Below are positions 1 to 7,867 of a DNA stretch of 37,585 nucleotides, piece by piece. A program made the position numbers and the translations under genes. This DNA comes from an uncultured Chthoniobacterales bacterium. Its GTDB lineage: Bacteria > Verrucomicrobiota > Verrucomicrobiia > Chthoniobacterales > UBA10450. The stretch is from the NCBI GenBank assembly GCA_902805675.1, contig CADCTA010000061.1, positions 1 to 37,585 of the forward strand. The letters are read 5' to 3'. Numbering within the stretch: the stretch's first letter is position 1; the number at the start of each line of letters is the position of its first letter. The notes below the pieces were generated by a model. It ran no database searches. It was given only the letters and a program-made list of their open reading frames with translations, and was not told the DNA's origin.

Positions 1-25
1 AACACGAACGGCTTGTAACATGCGG

Positions 26-154
26 GCCTAACGAGACACAAGATCAGCTGCCGCGAGCCCGCTGTGCATGCCGCGCAGCATACGGTCGCGACGGCAGACA
101 CTCCAAGCGTAAATGGCGGGCTTGCTCGCGGTCAGCTGCATCGCCTGGTTAGGC
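26..154 (-). repeat. integron attC recombination site
   Basis: The site is bounded by GCCTAAC (26-32) and GTTAGGC (148-154), which fit the attC core consensus RYYYAAC...GTTRRRY. Inside, imperfect arms pair: CAGCTG (45-50) with 133-138, CCGCGAGC (51-58) with GCTCGCGG (124-131), and CCCGC with GCGGG (116-120). Unpaired T132 and CTT 121-123 lie on one side only, as the extrahelical bases of attC do. At 129 bp it is in the usual attC size range. The stop codon of the minus-strand gene (149-151) falls inside the core box, which is typical of a cassette. Translated, such sites give the NQAMQLTA-type small peptides often mis-annotated as proteins. Confidence 0.8.
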
Positions 155-606
155 GTTGGCGTGGACATCGAAGTAAGCATGGAATTCCTGAAGCTTCTGC
201 GCAATGAACTCGCCCGACAGCGGGAGTCCGCTCTCGATCGTGAGCGTGCCGGACCTGCTGCCAGCGCGCCCCAGATCCGAGTAGATGTGTAGGTGCAGGC
301 GGAAGGAAACCCACGCGTCACCAGCTGCACCGTCCGGCGCAATCTGCATCTCAAACTCCGGCGTCGACGCAAGGGTTGCGCTACCACGCCGCGTCTGCTC
401 GAAAGCTGCGAACTCCGACAGGAATCGCTCTCGATCGTGCTTGTCGAAGTAGAGTGAACTGTCGGTAACCGTGGCACCTTTGCAGCGAGCTGTGACGGCG
501 AACGTCGAATGACCCTCGGCGTCGTTGGACGTGTCGAAGCGTAGGCTGCTGCCGGAAGCGATGATCTCGACGGTGCGGTTCACGGTGTGGCTTCAAAGCG
601 CCTAAC
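32..606 (-). mobile_element. complete integron gene cassette (no integrase in window)
   Basis: Read on the minus strand, the unit runs from GTTAGGC at 606-600 through the gene at 583-149 and into the attC site that ends with GTTAGGC at 32-26. Recombination would occur after the first G of each GTTAGGC. No partner core box was found on the far side of 606, so this may be the first or last cassette of an array, or part of an integrase-less cluster (CALIN). A minus-strand ATG at 21-19, just after the attC, could start the next cassette's gene beyond the window edge. Confidence 0.65.
149..583 (-). CDS. integron-cassette protein of unknown function
   Basis: This 144-residue soluble protein has no signal peptide or membrane segment. 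Its alternating strand-like pattern, the WVSFRLHLHIY stretch and a C-terminal helix ahead of FHAYFDVHA suggest a small beta-rich fold. It vaguely resembles DUF6228-like or WapI-type immunity proteins, but I do not recognise it with confidence. It starts at an ATG 23 nt inside a GTTAGGC box (600-606), and its TAA stop lies inside the attC core box at 148-154. It is therefore the single gene of a complete integron cassette. Such genes usually have no promoter of their own and encode accessory functions such as toxin/antitoxin, immunity or resistance. No function is assigned. Confidence 0.7.
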   Translation of the reverse strand: MNRTVEIIASGSSLRFDTSNDAEGHSTFAVTARCKGATVTDSSLYFDKHDRERFLSEFAAFEQTRRGSATLASTPEFEMQIAPDGAAGDAWVSFRLHLHIYSDLGRAGSRSGTLTIESGLPLSGEFIAQKLQEFHAYFDVHANA

Positions 607-625
607 TAGAAATAGGTCGCGGACG

Positions 626-643
626 ATACGCGCGCGCGCGCAC
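626..643. repeat. alternating purine-pyrimidine (CG)n tract
   Basis: An uninterrupted alternating purine-pyrimidine run made mostly of CG steps lies between the integron cassette boundary and the next gene. Such tracts can adopt Z-DNA under negative supercoiling. No function is claimed here. Confidence 0.5.
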
Positions 644-709
644 GGCGGGGTGTACAACGGGAGTTTGCATTGTGCTGGCTAGCTGGGGCTTGTCAGGATA
701 GTGGGGATC

Positions 710-913
710 ATGCCGCGTCCCAAAGCGCATTACAGTGTGGTCGTTAAGAACCACGAAACCGGGCAACAACTCAAGGTCGAATTGATTGATCTTCCTTTCG
801 TGTCAGGCAGGACTTTCCGCTTGCGGGTGAACGGACGTTGGGCGCGGAAACTCCCGACCGGGAGCAAGACTGCGGTGCTGCGGCAATTGCGCGCCTGGTG
901 GGTGCTGCATTGA
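710..913 (+). CDS. small basic protein, unknown
   Basis: This is a 67-residue basic protein beginning MPRPKAHYSVVV, with the phrases HETGQQLKVELIDLP and RLRVNGRWARKLPTGSKT. It reads like a compact beta-strand protein rather than a chance frame. The ATG at 710 has AGGA at 695-698. A GTG at 701 would add three residues but lies too close to that AGGA. It is the first gene outside the integron cassette and is transcribed away from it. It is not an integron integrase: too short and lacking the tyrosine recombinase residues. Function unknown; coding status is probable, not certain. Confidence 0.5.
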   Translation: MPRPKAHYSVVVKNHETGQQLKVELIDLPFVSGRTFRLRVNGRWARKLPTGSKTAVLRQLRAWWVLH

Positions 914-951
914 GCGGTCGGTGGACAAGCCGTCACGTACCTCGCCGGCTG

Positions 952-970
952 GCGGGTGCCAGTCACCCGC
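952..970. terminator. possible hairpin after small gene
   Basis: GCGGGTG (952-958) and CACCCGC (964-970) form a perfect 7-bp stem with a 5-nt loop, 39 nt past the stop of the small plus-strand gene and between converging genes. There is no T-run, so intrinsic termination is uncertain. Confidence 0.35.
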
Positions 971-1061
971 TAAGGTGACTTCGGCTGCTCCGCAGGGTGT
1001 CCGCAGAAGCCGCTGGACGGCCGATGTGGGAGAAGAATGCTTCTACACCAGGCGCGGCCCT

Positions 1062-3284
1062 TCACTGCGGTCGCCTCCGCAGCAGGAATGCTGAGGCACC
1101 AAGCACGATGGCCGAACCGAGGGAGATCGTGCCGCCCACAACGAGCGGTTTTGGCCGGTATACAAGCTCGAGGCGGCCGGAGGCTCCCGCCGGTAGCTCG
1201 ACTGTCGGGATCAATCCACGGTAGGAAGAGACAGGAAGCGCGGCGCCAGCCAGGCGCGCCTGGTAGCCAGGGAAATACGGCCGCGAGAAAAGTAGCTGGG
1301 TCGGGCGTGTTGCGTCGGCAGGGGTGACATCCGCAATGACCTGATGGCGTGAGTTCTCGATCGTTCGCACGTCGCCGCCGGTTAAGCCTTGGCCGCTCCG
1401 CACGCGCACGGGCTCGAGTCGCTCGCGGCGGTGGTAGACGTAGCCGTCCGTCCAGCGGTGCGCGATTTCCCACTCCTTAGGTAGTGTGTCAGGCATGTCG
1501 AAGTCCCAGGCGACGATGAGGCCGTCGATGCCGAGCTCGGCGAGCAAACCATCAGGTCCGCTCTCCGGGATGACGAGCTCGTCGACTTTGACGGGATTGA
1601 TCTGGCCGTGGGTGCCGAAGTCGAACAGCTTCCCTACTCCAGCGGGTGAGATCGGGCTGTAGCCGTTGATCAGGTGCACGCCTGCAAACATGGATGTGCT
1701 GCCGGGCCGGACCGTTTCGCCGAACGACCAGTCGTGCTGGTCCGCTCGGTAGTTGGATTGCGGCGAGCGGTAGAGGCTCAGGTAGAGCCGATCGGTGGCC
1801 AGCGGGGCCGGACTGTTCAGCGTGTCCTGAAATGGATATCGCGCGACGGGTCCACTCGTCCCCATATCGATATAGGTCATGAGCAAGGCTGCGAATGTGA
1901 CGCCCGCGGCGGTCCACTGCCTGGCCAGCGACTGACCGCTGAATGTGCCATCCACCGCCCACCAGATGCTTGCGAGCGCGAGCAACCAGAGAGGGAGCGC
2001 GGTGGTATCTACCGACGTGGATTGGCCGGCGATCAGCATGGCGAGGACGATGGCGACCAGCATGAGCAGCGCCCAGAATCCCAGGTTGTGGCGGCCCCAG
2101 ACTCGCGTGCTGCGGATGGCGGCGAGCCATTGCTCAAGGGCGGCACCAGCAGCCAGCGCGAGCACGAGGTGGACGAGCGGCAGCCAGCGGAAGCTGAACC
2201 TGAAGAGCCCCGCTCCCGGCAGCATGCAGACCGCGAGCGCGAAGCCGAGCAATCCGAGCAGCCACGCATTTCGCGCGAAGAAGCGTGCGCGGAGCATCAC
2301 TACCGCGATGAGCAGCACGACGGCGGGCGCGAAGCCACAGGCAAGCTCGAGCGCGGGATGTGCGGAGATTTGTTCCTCGAAGCGACGCCACTCGACGGTC
2401 CAGGCCGGTAAGATAAACCCGGGAAGTCCGTCGACCGGCACCAGCCACTGACGCGGCCGAAATGTCTCCGCCGCGCGGCGCGATCCACGCGACATCTCGA
2501 TCAGCGACAGCCAGGCTGGCGCTGACAACCCGATGCCCAGCACCCAGCCGGCAGCCATTCGCACCGGCGCGTACCAGTCATGCGTGCTGACCAGCGCCCG
2601 CAACGTGAGCCACGCAGTGACGACACCAAGCATCAGGACGGTGTAAGGGAACCCGCCGGCGATGAGCAGGTAGATGAAGGGCGCCGGCAGCAGTATGCGC
2701 CAGCGCGGCCCCGTCTGACGCGACGCGAACTCGAGCGCCCACCATGACCAAGGCAGCCAGGCGAAGGCGGCAAGCGCACCGAACCAATCGCTCGCGCCCC
2801 AGGCGACGATCCAGCCATTGAGAGCACCGACCAGCGCGACCATGATGGCGCTCGGAAATTGCAAACCGTATCCCCGCGCCAGGAGGAACGACCCTGCCGC
2901 GAGCACGGCGAGATGCGTGATGGAGAGCGCGGCCGCTTGCGCAGGGAAGCTGAGCGCGAATTTCCAGATCACCACGACGGCCGCGTTGACGAAGACCGAG
3001 AACGTTCCGTATTGAAACTCCCCCGCGAGATTGCCGCAGACCCACGAGTATGGACTGAGCAACGGCAGCGTGCCTTCCGACCAACTCCGCGCGACGTCGG
3101 CGAAGACCGGCAAAATCGAAATCTGGTAGTCGTCGATCCAGAACGCGTGCGGATGACGCCAGACGAGGATGAGACAAAAGACGACCGCGAGTGCGCCGGC
3201 GAACGCCGCGCCAAAGATCTCGCGCCACAACGCGCGGGAGTGCCGCGCCGAAGCCTCGGCTGGGTCCGATGAACTCAAAGCCAC
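1062..3284 (-). CDS. large polytopic membrane protein, YfhO-like
   Basis: This 740-residue integral membrane protein has about 12 hydrophobic segments. A short cytoplasmic N-terminus leads into a first helix at about residues 25-45, followed by a luminal loop with a WIDDY motif (an acidic first loop, as in GT-C fold proteins). The helices end near residue 480. A roughly 220-residue extracytoplasmic region and a last C-terminal helix before LLRRRPQ follow. The tail phrase FSRPYFPGYQARLAG, with a sugar-like beta-domain, resembles YfhO/GT-C family proteins, which transfer lipid-linked sugars to cell-surface polymers. That role is inferred from architecture only. It starts at a GTG 3 nt after the MBL hydrolase gene, so the two are almost certainly one transcript. 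Confidence 0.7.
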   Translation of the reverse strand: MALSSSDPAEASARHSRALWREIFGAAFAGALAVVFCLILVWRHPHAFWIDDYQISILPVFADVARSWSEGTLPLLSPYSWVCGNLAGEFQYGTFSVFVNAAVVVIWKFALSFPAQAAALSITHLAVLAAGSFLLARGYGLQFPSAIMVALVGALNGWIVAWGASDWFGALAAFAWLPWSWWALEFASRQTGPRWRILLPAPFIYLLIAGGFPYTVLMLGVVTAWLTLRALVSTHDWYAPVRMAAGWVLGIGLSAPAWLSLIEMSRGSRRAAETFRPRQWLVPVDGLPGFILPAWTVEWRRFEEQISAHPALELACGFAPAVVLLIAVVMLRARFFARNAWLLGLLGFALAVCMLPGAGLFRFSFRWLPLVHLVLALAAGAALEQWLAAIRSTRVWGRHNLGFWALLMLVAIVLAMLIAGQSTSVDTTALPLWLLALASIWWAVDGTFSGQSLARQWTAAGVTFAALLMTYIDMGTSGPVARYPFQDTLNSPAPLATDRLYLSLYRSPQSNYRADQHDWSFGETVRPGSTSMFAGVHLINGYSPISPAGVGKLFDFGTHGQINPVKVDELVIPESGPDGLLAELGIDGLIVAWDFDMPDTLPKEWEIAHRWTDGYVYHRRERLEPVRVRSGQGLTGGDVRTIENSRHQVIADVTPADATRPTQLLFSRPYFPGYQARLAGAALPVSSYRGLIPTVELPAGASGRLELVYRPKPLVVGGTISLGSAIVLGASAFLLRRRPQ

Positions 3285-3287
3285 GCC

Positions 3288-4238
3288 CTACAACACGACG
3301 GGCGTGCCTTCAGTCATCACCAGCACCTTCTTCTCGATCTCGTGCTGGCGTGCGCAGGCCAGCAGACGCGTGGGGGGTTCATCGAGGGGCTCGTAGCCGA
3401 GGCGGAAGCTGCCGTAGTGCATCGGCACGAGGGTCTTCGCGCCGAGTTCCTTGAATGCTTGCACAGCTTGCTCCGGATTCATGTGCACCTCGCGGCCACT
3501 CGGCGGGTCGTAGGCGCCGATGGGCAGCAGAGCGATCTCGATGTCGAACCGTTTTCCGATCTCCTCGAAGCCCTTGAAGTACGCAGTGTCGCCGCAGTGA
3601 AATACCGACCGCCCCGCGGCTTCGATCACGAACCCGCCGAAGCCGCGGTGTTGGTCGTGCAGCATCCGCGCGCCCCAGTGATGGCAAGGCGTGAGCGAGA
3701 CGCAGAGCGGGCCGAGTTCCACCCGCTGCCAGTGGTCGAGCTCGTGGACGATGTTAAACCCGAGATCGTGGACCAGATTACCGACGCCGTGAGGCACGAC
3801 GATCGGCTGGTCGGCTGCCACTTTGCGCAAGGTGCGGCGGTCGAGATGATCGAAGTGCGCGTGCGTCACGAGGACGAAATCGATCGACGGGAGGTGGAAG
3901 ATGTCGAAGCCGGGCCGCTTGAGGCGCTTGATGACTTTGAGCCACATCGACCAGTTCGGGTCGATGAGCACGTTCACGTCCTGCGTCTGGACGAGGAACG
4001 ACGCGTGCCCGATCCAGGTGATGCAAATCTCACCCTTTTTGACCTTCGGAAACAGCGGCGGCTCGCCCGCGGCGGCACGTTTGGTGAAGAGCGACGGGAT
4101 GAGGACGCTGGTGAGGAAGTTGCGCTTGTGCCAATCGGTCGCCGGGCGCAGGCCGACGCGCGTCGATGCGGTGTCATCGCCGTTTCCCGATGCCGGGACG
4201 ACGTTTTTCCGGCTCTTTCTCGAAAAAGGAATCGGCAC
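3288..4238 (-). CDS. MBL-fold metal-dependent hydrolase (UlaG/NAPE-PLD-like)
   Basis: This 316-residue protein has a metallo-beta-lactamase fold. Visible motifs are ITWIGHASFLVQ (strand before the active site), the metal-binding THAHFDHLD (HxHxDH), FHCGDTAY (bridging Asp) and VPMHYGSF (late His). This order matches the UlaG/RomA/NAPE-PLD-type branch, which cleaves phosphodiester or lactone bonds. The substrate cannot be read from the sequence. There is no clear signal peptide, so it is probably cytoplasmic. The start is a GTG at 4238. It is the upstream partner of the YfhO-like gene (3-nt gap) and divergent from the folate gene, leaving about 50 bp for both promoters. Confidence 0.82.
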   Translation of the reverse strand: MPIPFSRKSRKNVVPASGNGDDTASTRVGLRPATDWHKRNFLTSVLIPSLFTKRAAAGEPPLFPKVKKGEICITWIGHASFLVQTQDVNVLIDPNWSMWLKVIKRLKRPGFDIFHLPSIDFVLVTHAHFDHLDRRTLRKVAADQPIVVPHGVGNLVHDLGFNIVHELDHWQRVELGPLCVSLTPCHHWGARMLHDQHRGFGGFVIEAAGRSVFHCGDTAYFKGFEEIGKRFDIEIALLPIGAYDPPSGREVHMNPEQAVQAFKELGAKTLVPMHYGSFRLGYEPLDEPPTRLLACARQHEIEKKVLVMTEGTPVVL

Positions 4239-4288
4239 TACCGCGGAACCATATAATCTCGCTGAGGTGAATCAAACCTTTCGAGGTC

Positions 4289-4780
4289 TTGCACGAACAC
4301 GCTGACATCGCTGCGCAGAAGACCGCCGTCCGGGCGGCCATGCTCGCGCAGCTCCGCGCCATGGCGCCCGACGAGCGCACCGCGCGATCGAAGGTCATCT
4401 GCCGCCGGATTATCGCGTCGACCGCATGGATGAATGCCGAGCGCGTGCTGTTGTTCTCGCCCATTCGCACGGAGCCGGATATCGCGCCCGTCGGATCCGC
4501 CGCGACTGACGCAGGCAAGCGCATCTCGATCATGCCCACGACACTGCGCACTGAGTCGCAGCTCGAGCTGCCGTTTATTCCCGACCTGGTGCTGGTTCCC
4601 GGGCTCGCTTTCACGCGCGGGGGACATCGGCTGGGACGCGGCGGCGGGTTCTACGATCGGCTCCTGACGGGGCGGGCGAAGGATTCTTACAAGCTCGGCA
4701 TTTGTTTTGCGCCGCAGCTGCTCGAAAGCATTCCGACCGAGGAACATGACGCGGTGCTTGATGCGGTGATCAGCGATTGA
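4289..4780 (+). CDS. 5-formyltetrahydrofolate cyclo-ligase
   Basis: This 163-residue enzyme converts 5-formyl-THF to 5,10-methenyl-THF using ATP, recycling folate in the cytoplasm. The signature is near the C-terminus: PGLAFTRGGHRLGRGGGFYD, followed by RLL and GICF, as in the 5-FTHF cyclo-ligase family (MTHFS/YgfA). The N-terminal K..VR..ML..LRAM helix also fits. The likely start is a TTG at 4289; an in-frame ATG at 4340 would remove part of that conserved helix. The protein is slightly shorter than most family members (about 180-200) because the middle region is compact. It is divergent from the MBL hydrolase and about 150 bp upstream of comEC on the same strand. Confidence 0.88.
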   Translation: MHEHADIAAQKTAVRAAMLAQLRAMAPDERTARSKVICRRIIASTAWMNAERVLLFSPIRTEPDIAPVGSAATDAGKRISIMPTTLRTESQLELPFIPDLVLVPGLAFTRGGHRLGRGGGFYDRLLTGRAKDSYKLGICFAPQLLESIPTEEHDAVLDAVISD

Positions 4781-4800
4781 TGCCAGCACGCGCTAATCTA

Positions 4801-4912
4801 CGGGTAGGGACGCCGCGCTGCGGCGTCCGATCGGCGTGGCATGCACCAGATGGCCCGCGAGTCGTTAGGCGGGCCACGCGCACCGGACAGCGCAGCGCGC
4901 TGTCCCTACCCG
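4801..4912. repeat. REPIN-like doublet with terminal inverted repeats
   Basis: CGGGTAGGGAC (4801-4811) and GTCCCTACCCG (4902-4912) are perfect 11-bp inverted ends. Each end forms its own hairpin (GGACGCCGC/GCGGCGTCC and GGACAGCGC/GCGCTGTCC), and an inner GCGTGGC/GCCACGC pair folds the middle. Two inverted REP units make a REPIN-like or MITE-like element between the folate gene and comEC. A related single unit lies at 22668-22704. It could also act as a transcription attenuator or terminator. Confidence 0.65.
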
Positions 4913-4937
4913 AGGGCGCGGGCGCACGAGCCGAGTG

Positions 4938-7226
4938 ATGAAACTGCTGGAGAGCTTGCCGCGTCAGCCGTTCATCGGCGTGGCGTGTGCCGCGATCGCC
5001 GGCATTCTCCTTGCGGACAATGCGCCGCATCCGGCGCTCGGCGCGATCGGTGCGGCGGCCCTGGCCATCGCAGCGCTGGTGCGGCGAAGCTCGTTAGTCA
5101 CGCACGTCTTCGTGCTGGCGAGCTTCTACTGCGTGCACAGCTTTCGTGAATCGAGCTCTCCGGCCGTGCAGCTCGCGCAGGAGCTCGGCCCCGAGCCGGT
5201 CGCCCTCGCCGCGCGCGGCGTGGTGGTGAGCGAGCCGAGGCTCTCGGCGCGCGGCACCGCGACATTTCAGCTCCGCACGCGATCGATCACGAAAGACGGC
5301 CAACTCCGGAGCTGCGATGCAACGCTGCTCGCCCGCTGGCGCGGCGACGTTCGCTATGGCGACGAGCTTCAGCTCTTCGGCGTCGCGTCGCCGGTGGAAC
5401 CACCGCGCAATCCCGGCGAGTTCGACATGCGCGCGTACCTCGCGCGGCGGGACATTCGCCACGAGCTGTTTGTCCGCTACCCGGAAAACGGAAAGGTGCT
5501 CAGCCGTGGCGGCGGCAATCGCGTTATGCATGCGGCGCAGGCGTCGCGCAAGTGGATGCAGGATGCACTGGCGCGCGGGCTGGAGGATTCGCCGGACCTG
5601 CACAGCCTGATCAGCGGCATGGTGCTCGGCGTTCGCGACGAAACTCCAGACGAGATCGAGGAGCAATTCCAGCAAACTGGAACGCTGCACCTTTTCGCGG
5701 TGTCAGGATTGAACGTCGCCATCGTCGCCCACCTGCTCTGGATCGTAGCGACGACGATGAGGATCCCGCGGCGCTGGGCGATCGGTTTGATCATCCCGGC
5801 GCTTTTCTTCTACGCAGCGGTCACGGGGTTGAACCCGTCGAGCGTTCGCGCTGCTTTGATGGCTGCCGTCGTGCTCGGCGGCTTCTTCGTCGATCGCAAA
5901 GTCGTGGCTGGAAACACCGTCGCGGCCGCGGCTGCGCTCGTCCTTTGCTACGATACGAACCAGCTCTTCTCGATCGGCTTTCAGCTCTCGTTCGCGGTGG
6001 TGATCGCGATCGTCTGGGTCGCCGATCCGCTGCTGAAGTGGCTGATGCGCTGGTGCGAGCCGGATCCGTTTCTGCCGCGCAGCCTCGTGAGCGGCGCGCA
6101 TAAGATTTGGGAGCGCAGCTGGGGCGGAGCAGCGCGCGGCTTGTCTGTCTCGCTCGCCGCGTGGTGCGGCTCGTTGCTCTTGATCCTGCCTTACTTCCAT
6201 CTCGTCACGCCGGTGTCGCTCCTCGCAAACCTTGTCGTTGTGCCGCTGGCTTTTTTTGTCCTCGCGGTCGGGCTCATGTCGCTCCTCGTCGCGCCGCTCG
6301 CGCCATGGATCGCCGTCGTGTTCAACAATGCGAACTGGAGCCTCGCCTCAGCCATCCTCGCTTCTGTGGGCCTCTTCGCGCGCGTGCCGGCGGGTCACTT
6401 CTACGTCGCGCGGCCACACTGGCCGACCGGGCCGGTCGAGATGACGGCGCTCGACGTCGGCCCGGGTGCGGCTGTGCATTTCCGCAGCAGGGCGGCGGAC
6501 TGGTTGCTCGATTGCGGGCCGGAGCGCGACTTCAAGCGCACTGTGCGCTCCTACCTGCGCTCGCGCGGCGTCAACGGCCTCGACGGCCTGCTTCTCACAC
6601 ACGGCGACTCGATGCACATCGGCGCGGCTGCCTCGGTGCTACGCACGTTTCGGCCGGCGCGGTTGATCGACACACCAGTGCCGGATCGCTCGCGCATTCA
6701 CCAGGCGCTGATCGTGCAGCTGTCGGAACAGCGGATCGCGAGGCAACTCTGCGCCGCCGGTGGAGAGTTCGACTTCGGGCGCGATGCCACGGCGCGGGTG
6801 ATCTTTCCCCCACCCTCTCAGCGCGCGCGAGCCGCAGACGACCAGACGATGGTGGCCCAGCTGCTCCTGCGAAATCGATGGCGCGTTCTCCTTATGTCCG
6901 ACAGCGGTGAAGCGACCGAACGGCTGCTGCTGGCGAGCGGCGAAGACTTGCGCAGCGACATCCTGATCAAGGGGCAGCACCATTCCGGGCGCTCGGGTTC
7001 GGCGCACTTTATAGATGCCGTTCAGCCACAGGTGATCGTCGCCTCGTCGCCGCGTTTTCCGGAGAACGAGCGGCTCAAAGCGGACTGGGCGGAGATGGTG
7101 ACGGCACGCGGGATCAAGTTACTGCGCCAGGACGAAACCGGAGCCGTGACCCTTCGCTTTCACCGCGATCGGTGGGAGGCAATACCTCACCTCGGCGGCG
7201 GGACATTCCGCAGCACCAGCCGGTGA
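4938..7226 (+). CDS. comEC: ComEC/Rec2-family DNA uptake channel
   Basis: This protein of about 762 residues is the inner-membrane channel through which single-stranded DNA enters during natural transformation. The order is typical: N-terminal helices and a DUF4131/OB-like domain (about 10-190), the polytopic Competence domain beginning near MVLGVRDETP and containing HLFAVSGLNVAI (about 253), and a C-terminal metallo-beta-lactamase-like domain from about 490. The MBL motif reads LLTHGDSMHIGA; the usual H-x-D-x-D-H has Met instead of the second Asp (position about 560). A later GQHHSGRSG and LMSDSGE are present. Nuclease activity may therefore be lost, though uptake could persist. Start: ATG 4938, with a GTG at 4935. 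The 3' end overlaps trmB convergently by 40 bp. Confidence 0.9.
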   Translation: MKLLESLPRQPFIGVACAAIAGILLADNAPHPALGAIGAAALAIAALVRRSSLVTHVFVLASFYCVHSFRESSSPAVQLAQELGPEPVALAARGVVVSEPRLSARGTATFQLRTRSITKDGQLRSCDATLLARWRGDVRYGDELQLFGVASPVEPPRNPGEFDMRAYLARRDIRHELFVRYPENGKVLSRGGGNRVMHAAQASRKWMQDALARGLEDSPDLHSLISGMVLGVRDETPDEIEEQFQQTGTLHLFAVSGLNVAIVAHLLWIVATTMRIPRRWAIGLIIPALFFYAAVTGLNPSSVRAALMAAVVLGGFFVDRKVVAGNTVAAAAALVLCYDTNQLFSIGFQLSFAVVIAIVWVADPLLKWLMRWCEPDPFLPRSLVSGAHKIWERSWGGAARGLSVSLAAWCGSLLLILPYFHLVTPVSLLANLVVVPLAFFVLAVGLMSLLVAPLAPWIAVVFNNANWSLASAILASVGLFARVPAGHFYVARPHWPTGPVEMTALDVGPGAAVHFRSRAADWLLDCGPERDFKRTVRSYLRSRGVNGLDGLLLTHGDSMHIGAAASVLRTFRPARLIDTPVPDRSRIHQALIVQLSEQRIARQLCAAGGEFDFGRDATARVIFPPPSQRARAADDQTMVAQLLLRNRWRVLLMSDSGEATERLLLASGEDLRSDILIKGQHHSGRSGSAHFIDAVQPQVIVASSPRFPENERLKADWAEMVTARGIKLLRQDETGAVTLRFHRDRWEAIPHLGGGTFRSTSR

Positions 7227-7831
7227 ATCGGAAGGCCGGATCCCACAAAGCGCTCTTCGAATGTGCTTCGCGGCAGCGACGCGTTCTCATTGCCGACGGG
7301 CACGAGCTCCGGAACCGCCGCGGCAGCTGCCTGCATTCCTTCGAAGTAGGGCGCGTCGTCAGTCGTTAGGCGCAGCAGCCCGCCGGCGACGAGTATGCGG
7401 TTGATCGCGCGCAGAAACTCCGGGGTAACCGTGCGCCGCACGTGATGGCGGCGCTTCGGCCACGGGTCCGGGAACATGACGTGACACACCTCCACGGACG
7501 CCGGCGGAATCAGGCAAGCCGCCGCGTGTGCAATGTCCATGCGGATGACGCGTGCGTTGCTCAGGCGTTGCGCGGCGATCTTGCGGCAGGCGGTGCGCAC
7601 CCGCCCGACAAGTCGCTCGATGCCGAGATAATTCCGCTCCGGGTGACTGGCCGCGAGCGCGGCGATGAATGACCCATCGCCGCAACCGAGATCGACCTCG
7701 AGCGGTGCGGCGGCCGGAAACAGCTGCCGCAGGTCGATGGGCTCAGTGACGTCGCCCGGCAGGTATTCCACCAACGCGGCTTCGCTCGTCACGATTTTGC
7801 TCCGGCGCATCTGCACTGGATAGCATTCCAC
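7187..7831 (-). CDS. trmB: tRNA (guanine-N7-)-methyltransferase
   Basis: This 214-residue SAM-dependent enzyme makes m7G at position 46 of tRNA variable loops. The SAM-binding motif LEVDLGCGDGSF is near residue 45, YLGIER follows as the acidic motif, and the family signature VMFPDPWPKRRHHVRR comes at about 125. LRLTTDD and a C-terminal TFEERF complete the pattern. The frame opens at a GTG (7831); an ATG at 7810 (MRRSK) is an equally good start. It is the last gene of a same-strand run with phzF (36-nt gap) and the PHP gene, and its 3' end overlaps the comEC end by 40 bp. Confidence 0.93.
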   Translation of the reverse strand: MECYPVQMRRSKIVTSEAALVEYLPGDVTEPIDLRQLFPAAAPLEVDLGCGDGSFIAALAASHPERNYLGIERLVGRVRTACRKIAAQRLSNARVIRMDIAHAAACLIPPASVEVCHVMFPDPWPKRRHHVRRTVTPEFLRAINRILVAGGLLRLTTDDAPYFEGMQAAAAAVPELVPVGNENASLPRSTFEERFVGSGLPIHRLVLRNVPPPR

Positions 7832-7867
7832 GGCAGTTCAGCGACCAGAAGACTCAGCGCGTGCGGC

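Noticed and set aside
28..477. 149-codon minus-strand frame with NQAMQLTASKPA
   Set aside because: It crosses the attC site and overlaps the real cassette gene in another frame; the peptide is the translated attC.
1674..2411. Long plus-strand frame opposite the YfhO-like gene
   Set aside because: Rich in Arg, Glu and Gly with no fold-like pattern; it is the GC-driven mirror of the membrane protein gene.
3342..4256. 304-codon plus-strand frame opposite the MBL hydrolase
   Set aside because: The minus-strand product has complete MBL motifs; the plus frame is its reverse-strand shadow.
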